Assembly: GCF_051811025.1 (NCBI RefSeq)
Contig: NZ_JBPWQE010000001.1
Span: 2,790,001 to 2,854,000, forward strand
Direction of reading: 5' to 3'
DNA: 64,000 bases
Origin: Tardiphaga sp051811025
Lineage (GTDB): Bacteria; Pseudomonadota; Alphaproteobacteria; Rhizobiales; Xanthobacteraceae
This document shows positions 55,391-64,000 of the stretch, piece by piece. Positions within the stretch are counted from its first letter, which is position 1; every line of letters starts with the position of its first letter. The translations under genes were made by a program, and so were the position numbers. The notes beneath the pieces were generated by a model that was not told where the DNA came from, did no database searches, and saw nothing but the letters and a program-made list of their open reading frames with translations.

Positions 55391-55405
55391 GTTCTTCCTA
55401 TGTTC
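55391..55405 (+). promoter_or_regulatory. SOS (LexA) box upstream of uvrA
   Basis: GTTC-TTCCTAT-GTTC, an exact GTTC-N7-GTTC direct repeat, ends 87 bp before the uvrA ATG. This is the alphaproteobacterial LexA target; a matching site lies before ssb. Confidence 0.7.
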
Positions 55406-55492
55406 CGATGACAATCAATCGGCGTTGATCCCGGCCCGGCCGGCGGTGCGCGCCCGGATGTGCGCGCACCGCGCGCTGGGGAATTGCCTGTT

Positions 55493-58480
<2,988 letters not shown>

Positions 58481-58517
58481 CCGCCCTCCATTTGCAATGC
58501 GTACGTGCTCTCACTCC

Positions 58518-59597
58518 TTAACTCGATTGAGTGTTTGAATTTTTCGCGATTGCCTTGATCACCACCTGAGCAATACCGTCATGGAAACCTTTAGCCAAAA
58601 GAAACTTGAGCGAGACTCGCTCACCAGCAATCGATATGAGCATGAGCAAAACTAAAAATGGTTCAGTAACAGCCCATGATTTTGAGCCGCTAGAGCGGTT
58701 TAATTTCCACACTCGATCAAGATAACTCTTATCAGCTTTTTCCAAGGCGTTTTTCAACTCACCCAGGTTACCTATACCAGCAAGCATTGCTGTGTCGTAA
58801 ATCTCGGGCATGTATCCATCTTCTTCGAGTTCGTCAGCCTTGATCTCGAATCCGACCCGCTCCGCGACATTCACAAACTCTCGCGCCCCCTTCCATGTTG
58901 CTAAGAATTCAGCAAGGGAAGCAGCTGTAATTGGTACTGTATCGTCACCTCTTTCAACATCGCGTCGAGCTTGCAGACGAAGCAACTCGCGCTCATTTCT
59001 AAGCCCGACGAACTCCTCGTCAGCAAGTTCAAAAAGTCCTGCAATGCGATGCAGTCGACGCTGAAGTTTCGAGGGTATCGATGCTTCCTGCTTATATTGC
59101 AACGCATGCGATACTGCCGACCAAGCGTGTTGAATAACCGTGCGAATTTGGATTTCCGCGACCATTTCTGCATACGGCTTCCACTCGGTCAGCCCGTTCC
59201 TGGTGCCTCCGATTGAAACAATATAGTGCGCAGACAGATACCCGAACCTATCTATTTCGAGCAATTGAGGCTGCCTTGAGAGATTTTCTTCCGCTATCCG
59301 AAACTCTGCTTTGATCGCTTCGGCTACATGAGCTACGTCATCCTGATAGTACACAATCACACGACAGCCACATAAATCTGTAATCTCTTTGAGAGGCTGA
59401 CTGTATGATTTGCCCGGCCGCGAAATCTTTTCTTGGAAGGACTGCACATCTTTCGCTCTTGCTTCAATTACTTGGTATTTGATATTTTTGGATTCAAGGA
59501 TGTCGTGCAGCAACATCTTGAGCTTGAGCGCATACCCTTCGTAGACAGGTCGCGCCGACTGATATTTCTCGACAACTGCGTCCATGTCAGACAACAT
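58518..59597 (-). CDS. RelA/SpoT nucleotidyltransferase-domain protein (small alarmone synthetase-like)
   Basis: A 359-residue protein. Residues ~45-190 form a ppGpp-synthetase domain: 'EITDLCGCRVIVYYQDDV', 'EIDRFGYLSAHYIVSI' and 'AEIQIRTVIQHAWSAVSHAL', with the conserved G-Y-x-S-x-H-Y and E-I-Q-I-R-T motifs. No HD hydrolase, TGS or ACT domain is visible. Residues ~190-359 are helical and of unknown type. Base composition is clearly more A+T-rich than flanking genes, suggesting acquisition. Similar synthetase-domain proteins include growth-inhibiting toxins and phage-defence factors. It is convergent with uvrA. Confidence 0.85.
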   Translation of the reverse strand: MLSDMDAVVEKYQSARPVYEGYALKLKMLLHDILESKNIKYQVIEARAKDVQSFQEKISRPGKSYSQPLKEITDLCGCRVIVYYQDDVAHVAEAIKAEFRIAEENLSRQPQLLEIDRFGYLSAHYIVSIGGTRNGLTEWKPYAEMVAEIQIRTVIQHAWSAVSHALQYKQEASIPSKLQRRLHRIAGLFELADEEFVGLRNERELLRLQARRDVERGDDTVPITAASLAEFLATWKGAREFVNVAERVGFEIKADELEEDGYMPEIYDTAMLAGIGNLGELKNALEKADKSYLDRVWKLNRSSGSKSWAVTEPFLVLLMLISIAGERVSLKFLLAKGFHDGIAQVVIKAIAKNSNTQSS

Positions 59598-59762
59598 TTT
59601 GTACCCTCAAGATTTCCTGAACGCATACAAGAAAAAGATCTATCAAGCCGAATGGATTCGCGGACAATATTTAAAGCATTCGAATGAGCGTTGACGTGCG
59701 GAATTTATCAGCGATGCTATGTCCTATCGGTCGCAATGCACGTGCGAGCGAACTAATGACTC

Positions 59763-59903
59763 TCACCTCAGCCCCGTCCCGTGGCACCGCTGGCATTTCA
59801 CCACCTTCTCGCCCTTCTTCAGCAGACCCTTGCCTTCGCAATTCTTGCACTTCTGCTTCTTCTTGGTGTTGGGGCCTTTCTGGTTCGGTCTATCGTCTGC
59901 CAT
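59763..59903 (-). CDS. 46-residue DnaJ-zinc-finger-like protein
   Basis: A very short gene. The product carries two CxxC knuckles in the DnaJ cysteine-rich style, 'CKNCEGKG' (residues 19-26) and 'CQRCHGTG' (37-44), separated by a Lys/Gly-rich stretch. The N-terminus is Lys-rich ('GPNTKKKQK'). The ATG at 59903 is preceded by AGGAGGCCTC, a near-perfect ribosome-binding site, which strongly supports translation. It probably binds zinc; its partner is unknown. Confidence 0.75.
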   Translation of the reverse strand: MADDRPNQKGPNTKKKQKCKNCEGKGLLKKGEKVVKCQRCHGTGLR

Positions 59904-60123
59904 GAGGCCTCCTGCGGGTGATATGAAACGGTAATGACGGACTTAGCACGCTTGCGTGCGCTCGTGCATCGTTTCGCCGCGCGGATGTGGGTTGAAAACC
60001 GGGTCTGATGGGATCATCCTTCAGACGGGTCGCATATCGGCCACGACTCAGACGAGAACCAGCCCTTGACCGACATTGCCAAACACCCAGCCAGGACCCC
60101 GGCCACCTCCCCGCCCGCCAGCC

Positions 60124-60759
60124 ATGCCTTATAAGCTCGCCATCTTCGATATGGACGGCACGCTGTCCGACAGCTTTTCGTGGTTCCTCAGCGTCATCAA
60201 TTCCGTCGCCGACAAGCACAAGTTTCAGCGTGTCGAACGCGACCGCATCGATGAGCTGCGGAGCGTCGGTGCCGGCGAACTGATCAGGCTGCTCGGTGTC
60301 GCCAAATGGCGGATCCCGCTGATCGCGCGCGACATGCGCAAGCGCAAGGCGCAGCAGATCGATCGCATCAATCTGTTTCCCGGCGTCGATCGCATGTTCT
60401 GTGAATTGAAGGCGCGCGGCATAACGATCGCCATCGTCAGTTCGGATAGCGAGGATAACGTCCGTGCCGTGCTCGGCGATCTCGACCAGCACGTCGCCTA
60501 TTTCGCCTGTGGCGCCGGCCTGTTCGGCAAGACGGCGAAATTCCAGCGTATCCTTGAGCTCACCGGCATCTCTGTCGATGACACGATCAGCATCGGCGAC
60601 GAGATCCGCGATATCGACGCTGCGCGCGAGGCCGGAATCGATTTTGGCGCGGTGACGTGGGGCTATACCAGCGGGGCGGCCCTGGAAGCGCGCACGCCGA
60701 ATTATGTGTTTTCCCGGATCGACGAAGTGATCGCGGCACTGGCTGTGCCAAGACGCTAA
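60124..60759 (+). CDS. HAD-family hydrolase (phosphoglycolate phosphatase-like)
   Basis: A 211-residue HAD hydrolase: motif I 'LAIFDMDGTLSDSF' (residues 5-18), motif II 'AIVSSDSEDN', motif III lysine in 'LFGKTAKFQRIL', and motif IV 'SIGDEIRDIDAAREAGI'. It belongs to the Gph-like subfamily, with a helical cap between motifs I and II. The substrate is a small phosphate ester, not identifiable here. I chose the ATG at 60124; upstream in-frame starts add a Pro-rich stretch with no match to the family. Confidence 0.9.
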   Translation: MPYKLAIFDMDGTLSDSFSWFLSVINSVADKHKFQRVERDRIDELRSVGAGELIRLLGVAKWRIPLIARDMRKRKAQQIDRINLFPGVDRMFCELKARGITIAIVSSDSEDNVRAVLGDLDQHVAYFACGAGLFGKTAKFQRILELTGISVDDTISIGDEIRDIDAAREAGIDFGAVTWGYTSGAALEARTPNYVFSRIDEVIAALAVPRR

Positions 60760-60826
60760 CGGCCGGCGACAGACAAACGAGACCCGCCGGCCTCATGACA
60801 AGACCGGCGGGCCTGATCGCCTGTTG

Positions 60827-61231
60827 TCACTGCCCGTGCCGGGCCATTTCCCCATCACTCAAATCCCAGTCCTGCCACAACTGTAGTGCTGCCAGCAGCA
60901 CCACGAGACCGCCGAGGCAGGTGTGGATGAATCTGAGCATGCCGTCGCCGGAATAACCAAGGAAAAGTGGCGAGACGATCAGCCACAGACCAAGAATGAT
61001 CGCGGCCACCTCCTCCCAGCGTTGCAGCGCGACATACTCAAGCTGCGCAAGGCCAAATACCAGGACGCCGACCGCCACCGTGTTAATGATTATGGCGCTG
61101 GGGGTCCCCCCGGCATATTGATGACCGTTCTGCGTAGGAAACCAGGGCGACAGCGCAATCAGGACGCCAAGCGCCATGCCAAACCAGTCTTCCCACGTGC
61201 GATGCGTACCGAGAAACCGAGAGTCTGACAT
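60827..61231 (-). CDS. SPW-repeat membrane protein
   Basis: A 134-residue inner-membrane protein with four helices in two SPW repeats ('WEDWFGMALGVLIALSPWF' and 'WEEVAAIILGLWLIVSPLF'). The tryptophan-led repeats begin each helical pair. Function is unknown. The ATG at 61231 follows GGAGGAGGTCACG, which decides the start over an upstream ATG at 61255. A GC-rich dyad (CCCGCCGG/CCGGCGGG, 60783-60811) lies after its stop and may be a weak terminator. Confidence 0.87.
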   Translation of the reverse strand: MSDSRFLGTHRTWEDWFGMALGVLIALSPWFPTQNGHQYAGGTPSAIIINTVAVGVLVFGLAQLEYVALQRWEEVAAIILGLWLIVSPLFLGYSGDGMLRFIHTCLGGLVVLLAALQLWQDWDLSDGEMARHGQ

Positions 61232-61515
61232 CGTGACCTCCTCCAAAAGAGGCATACGTCAGCGGCCGTTGGCATGACACTCCAACTGTCAAACGACCGA
61301 TCCGGCCGCTTCGGGGCGTATGTCTACAATTGACGTAGGAACCCGCTTTGCCTTTGCAAGGCCACGCCAAAGCCATTTTTCATGGCGCGCGGATCGACAG
61401 AAAGCCCCACGCGGCGACACGGATTTCCCCGGTCAAATGAAGCATGCGGCGGCTGCATTGCACCCGTTTAGAGATGACTGCTACCTTCTCCCGGACACCT
61501 GTGAATGGAATGAGA

Positions 61516-61800
61516 ATGAGCAACGCGGTTTATAACAATACTTCGCTTCACCGTTTCGAACTCGCGGTCGACGGCCATATCGCTTTCACCGAATATACCC
61601 GGACGTCCGATACCATCACCTTCGTCCACACTGTCGTGCCGCCGGAATTGGGCGGCAGAGGTATCGGCTCACAGCTTGCCCGCAGTGCGCTCGATGCCGT
61701 CCGTGCACAGGGATTGAAGGTCGTGGCGCAGTGCCCCTTCATCGCCGCATATATCGCGAAACATGCGGACTATCAGGATTTGCTGAAAGACGCGGCATGA
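61516..61800 (+). CDS. Small GNAT-family acetyltransferase (N-acetyltransferase CG type), first of a tandem pair
   Basis: A 94-residue minimal GNAT with the acetyl-CoA-binding 'ELGGRGIGSQLARSALDAVRAQG' and the short-GNAT ending 'VVAQCPFIAAYIAKHADYQDLL'. It lacks the N-terminal strand region of full GNATs. The substrate is unknown. The ATG at 61516 follows GGAATGAGA. Its stop overlaps the start of the next gene (ATGA, 61797-61800), so the two are co-translated. Confidence 0.87.
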   Translation: MSNAVYNNTSLHRFELAVDGHIAFTEYTRTSDTITFVHTVVPPELGGRGIGSQLARSALDAVRAQGLKVVAQCPFIAAYIAKHADYQDLLKDAA

Positions 61801-62069
61801 CCGGCGTTCGCGACAACAAGGCGCTCAATCGCTTCGAGCTGGATGTCGGCGAATCCATCGCCTTTGCGAATTATCGCCGGGCCGGCGATCGCGTGATCAT
61901 CACGCACACCGAAACGCCGCCTGCCCTGCGTGGCCGCGGCATCGCCTCGGAACTGGTGAAGGGCGCGCTGGCGTTGATCCGTGCGGATGGGCTGAAGGTT
62001 GTCGCAGGTTGTTCTTTCGTGGTGGATTATCTGCGCCAGCATCCGGACTATGCGGATCTGGTGAATTAG
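61797..62069 (+). CDS. Small GNAT-family acetyltransferase, second of a tandem pair
   Basis: A 90-residue paralogue of the preceding gene with the same plan: 'NRFELDVGESIAFANYRR', 'PALRGRGIASELVKGALALIRADGLKVV' and 'CSFVVDYLRQHPDYADLV'. The shared F-E-L-x-V-x-[GE]-x-I-A-F opening shows tandem duplication. It starts within the stop of the first gene. It could act as a homodimer or heterodimer with its neighbour. REP palindromes and repeat copy B follow. Confidence 0.87.
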   Translation: MTGVRDNKALNRFELDVGESIAFANYRRAGDRVIITHTETPPALRGRGIASELVKGALALIRADGLKVVAGCSFVVDYLRQHPDYADLVN

Positions 62070-62088
62070 GCGGTTATTCCGTCACGTT

Positions 62089-62305
62089 CATTCCGGGGCG
62101 CACGAAGGCGGCGCAGCCGGCAGAGCGCGAACCTCAGCCGTTCGCTTGGAGTGGCGGGGAAGCCAGCCCCACTCTCGTCATTCCGGGGCGCACGAAGCGG
62201 CGCAGCCGCGTAGTGCGAACCCGGAATCTCGAAGTGTTCAGCGCAAAACATGTTGGGATTCCGGGTTCACGTGCGCGAAGGGCGCGCCCGCGCCCCGGAA
62301 TGACG
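62089..62305. repeat. REP-like intergenic palindromes, copy 3 (directly before repeat copy B)
   Basis: It starts CATTCCGGGGCGCACGAAG, has a second start CATTCCGGGGCGCACGAAG about 80 bp on, and ends GCGCCCCGGAATGACGAG, with GAACCCGGAAT/ATTCCGGGTTC inner arms. It is the same family as 6431 and 19038 and again stands just ahead of the 587-bp repeat. Confidence 0.82.
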
Positions 62306-62332
62306 AGTGTGGGGCGGCAAGACAGCGCCCAT

Positions 62333-62918
62333 ACATTTTTTCCTATCCGCCGTTGACATCATCCCCATCAGGTTTATATTCCCCTTTGTCCTGCCCCACC
62401 GAGAGGGGCGATCGCGATCGTCACGTTCGCGGGGTGGGATGCGGTGGACGCCGGAGATGCGGCGTTACGCGGTTTGGGGGTGACGTCTGTCTTCGGGCAG
62501 GACGGATCTGCGCCAGCACTGCCACTGGCAAGGAGACGGCTAGCCTTGGGATGGAAAGACCCCTGGACAGTGTGACGGACGACCAAAGTCAAAACGCGTT
62601 CGGCCTATTCGCTTGAGGCTCCCTTCCCATCGCCTTGGGACTTTAATTCGGTGATCGGATCGTTCGCTGAGGCAAAGTGCAAGCAAGTCGAAAAAACACC
62701 GCAGGCGGAACGCTGGGCACTTGCCTGACGCTTCCGAAAGTTCTGATGCACTCACAATTGCGGAAGACCGCATTCGCATCAGGCCCAAGGGTGCAACGGG
62801 CACCCGGCGTTCCGCACGCCCTCTTTCAGGAGGGTGGGAATGCGAAACACGACGGCGCCCCCGCGCCGCAAACAACAGGGGCGATGACGCATGTCTGAAG
62901 AGCAGTGGCTGTTTGACA
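62333..62918 (+). repeat. 587-bp dispersed repeat, copy B (candidate structured RNA)
   Basis: Near-identical to 19345-19931 over its length. The hairpin CCTGCCCC (62390-62397) pairs with GGGGTGGG (62431-62438) through two G-U pairs, where copy A has GGGGCAGG. The changed bases keep pairing, which argues for RNA structure. Indels relative to copy A break any shared reading frame. It ends AGTGGCTGTTTGACAT, 40 bp before the stop of the convergent FAH-family gene. Confidence 0.85.
62353..62380 (+). promoter_or_regulatory. Sigma-70-like promoter inside repeat copy B
   Basis: TTGACA (62353-62358) and TATATT (62375-62380) with a 16-bp spacer, the same as in copy A although spacer bases differ. Confidence 0.65.
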
Positions 62919-62958
62919 TTCACATCGGACGACAGCGCCTGCGCGGAAACAATCGCTC

Positions 62959-63750
62959 TCAAACGATCTTGATCGACATGTCTGGCAAGCCCTGCAGCTT
63001 GCACAGCAGTACGTCGCCCTTGACGACCGGGCCGACATTTTCCGGCGTGCCGGAATAGATGATGTCGCCGGCCTTCAGCTCGAAGGCGTCCGAGAGTTTC
63101 GATATCTGCTCGGCGACGCTCCAGATCATCTTGTCGAGATCGGAGGTCTGTTTCACGGTGCCATTCACCGCGAGCGAGATCGGCCCCTTGGTCATGTGCC
63201 CGGTCTTGGCGACCGGATGGATCGGGCCGATGACTGCAGCGCGGTCAAAACTCTTGCCGATCTCCCATGGCTTCTTCTCGTCGCCCATGGCGCGCTGCAG
63301 GTCGCGGCGCGTCATGTCGAGCCCGACAGCATAGCCATAGACATGGTCGAGCGCTTTATCGACGGGGATATTGGTGCCGCCGGATTTCAGCGCGGCGACG
63401 AGTTCGACTTCGTAATGATAGTTCTTGGTCAGTGACGGATACGGGTGATCGGCGACCTCGCCGATCTTGACGTTCTGGATCGCGTCGGTCGGCTTCTGGA
63501 AGAAGAACGGCGGCTCGCGCGTCGGGTCCGATCCCATCTCGCGGGAATGCGCTGCGTAGTTGCGGCCGATGCAATAGATGCGGCGCACCGGAAACACGTC
63601 GGTCTCGCCGACGATGGGAATCGTCACCGTCGCGACCGAGAATATGCCCTTGGGACCGGCCTGCGCCTGCACAGCCTCGCCCGCCAATGCGCTGCCAGCC
63701 AGGGCAACGGCACCGGTGGTCAGAATCGTTCTGCGGTTGATGGGGTCCAT
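62959..63750 (-). CDS. Fumarylacetoacetate-hydrolase-family protein with Tat-like leader
   Basis: A 263-residue protein. The FAH domain is complete: 'IYCIGRNYAAHSREMGSDP', 'PPFFFQKPTDAIQ', 'YHYEVELVAAL' (metal-binding Glu), 'GYAVGLDMTRRDLQ', 'KSFDRAAVIGP' and 'GDIIYSGTPENVGPVVKGD'. Unusually, the N-terminus is 'MDPINRRTILTTGAVALAGSALAGE', a twin-arginine-type signal, so it may be exported already folded with metal. The ATG at 63750 follows GAGGAGAAACACC. FAH-family enzymes cleave C-C bonds in keto-acids; the substrate here is unknown. It may be co-transcribed with genes further right, but a terminator intervenes. Confidence 0.88.
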   Translation of the reverse strand: MDPINRRTILTTGAVALAGSALAGEAVQAQAGPKGIFSVATVTIPIVGETDVFPVRRIYCIGRNYAAHSREMGSDPTREPPFFFQKPTDAIQNVKIGEVADHPYPSLTKNYHYEVELVAALKSGGTNIPVDKALDHVYGYAVGLDMTRRDLQRAMGDEKKPWEIGKSFDRAAVIGPIHPVAKTGHMTKGPISLAVNGTVKQTSDLDKMIWSVAEQISKLSDAFELKAGDIIYSGTPENVGPVVKGDVLLCKLQGLPDMSIKIV

Positions 63751-63821
63751 GGTGTTTCTCCTCGTATGTTTTGTCTTGTTTTTTGGTCTTGTATTTATGT
63801 GTGCTGGTATACCACAGCAAA

Positions 63822-63845
63822 AAGGCCCGCGCGAGCGCGGGCCTT
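63822..63845 (-). terminator. Terminator of the minus-strand gene entering from the right
   Basis: Read on the minus strand, AAGGCCCGCG pairs with CGCGGGCCTT over a 4-nt loop and is followed by TTTGCTG. It lies 24 bp after the stop at 63869 and separates that gene from the FAH-family gene. Confidence 0.88.
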
Positions 63846-63868
63846 CAACTCCGTCCCAAACGGGAAGT

Positions 63869-64000
63869 TTAGTGCTTGATGTCGGCCGGCAGCTTGCCGC
63901 CATTGGCAGCGAGCTTGGTCATCATCTGCTTGTGCAGCCAGATGTTCATGCTGGCGGAATCGCTGGTGTCGCCGGTGTAACCGAGCTCTTTGGCGAGATC
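63869..64000 (-). CDS. C-terminal end of an unidentified protein (start outside window)
   Basis: Only the last 43 residues are visible: an acidic, helical stretch ('ELGYTGDTSDSASMNIWL', 'HKQMMTKLAANGGKLPADIK'), ending in TAA at 63869-63871. I do not recognise the family. It ends before a strong terminator. Confidence 0.7.
   Translation of the reverse strand, partial: DLAKELGYTGDTSDSASMNIWLHKQMMTKLAANGGKLPADIKH

Noticed and set aside
62540..63004. Minus-strand frame in repeat copy B
   Set aside because: Not matched in copy A; it overlaps the end of the FAH-family gene.

Overview
The window is a chromosomal segment of an alphaproteobacterium of the Bradyrhizobium / Rhodopseudomonas / Afipia group (Nitrobacteraceae, Rhizobiales). 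The grounds are: an ndvB/ndvC-type beta-(1,3)(1,6)-glucan cluster; phosphatidylcholine synthase; two Omp31-like porin-family proteins sharing the 'DLAARPYTKAP' start; IalB and SdhE-Mfd neighbourhoods; GTTC-N7-GTTC SOS boxes; high-GC codon use; and REP-like 'GTCATTCCGGGGCGC' repeats. Genus assignment is inference.

Layout. 1-6.4 kb: 3' part of rimO, a 170-bp inverted repeat, a quinone oxidoreductase, a TerC protein translationally coupled to phosphatidylcholine synthase, a UbiH-like hydroxylase, an AEC carrier and hspQ. 6.4-12.9 kb: an IalB-like protein, a YejA-like peptide-binding protein followed by a degenerate adenylate-forming protein, a degenerate GGDEF protein and a PRC-barrel protein. 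12.9-19 kb: sdhE-mfd (coupled) divergent from recG. 19-20 kb: REP palindromes plus copy A of a 587-bp repeat. 20-26.5 kb: DUF502, glmS, glmU and two membrane or anchored proteins. 26.4-31.7 kb: the cyclic beta-glucan cluster (ndvC-like, a small secreted protein, ndvB-like). 31.9-36.7 kb: tRNA-Lys, a formyltransferase-fold protein, two secreted proteins, a DMT transporter, a caspase-like protein and an orphan BrnA-type antitoxin. 37-39 kb: a zinc-ribbon protein, a 0.7-kb gene-poor stretch and a stand-alone second-type lpxD. 39-43.3 kb: one minus-strand run coaD-ppiA-hypothetical-ppiB-queA-tgt with several 4-nt overlaps. 43.6-49.5 kb: a small secreted protein, kup, gyrA and DUF2306. 49.5-52.4 kb: an accessory patch with a P-loop kinase, a methyltransferase, a truncated second kinase and a tyrosine-recombinase fragment. 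52.4-58.5 kb: ssb, two porins and uvrA; ssb and uvrA each carry an SOS box. 58.5-62 kb: an AT-richer RelA/SpoT-domain protein, a 46-aa CxxC protein, a HAD phosphatase, an SPW protein and tandem small GNATs. 62-64 kb: REP palindromes plus repeat copy B, a FAH-family protein with a Tat-like leader, and the end of an unidentified gene.

How genes work together. DNA repair is prominent (mfd, recG, ssb, uvrA, gyrA). Envelope biogenesis is the second theme: GlmS and GlmU supply UDP-GlcNAc, an LpxD paralogue may modify lipid A, and Ndv proteins make periplasmic glucans. QueA and Tgt act in tRNA queuosine synthesis.

The observation I rate highest is the 587-bp intergenic repeat. It is present twice, 43 kb apart in the same orientation, each copy preceded by the same REP-type palindrome. 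Both copies keep a TTGACA-N16-TATATT promoter and hairpins, one of which changes while preserving pairing, but they do not keep a reading frame. A mobile or multicopy structured RNA is a plausible reading. Other notable points are a Tgt without its zinc cysteines, a probable AUU start for the ndvC-like gene, the AT-richer RelA/SpoT protein and the degraded integrase/kinase patch beside ssb.
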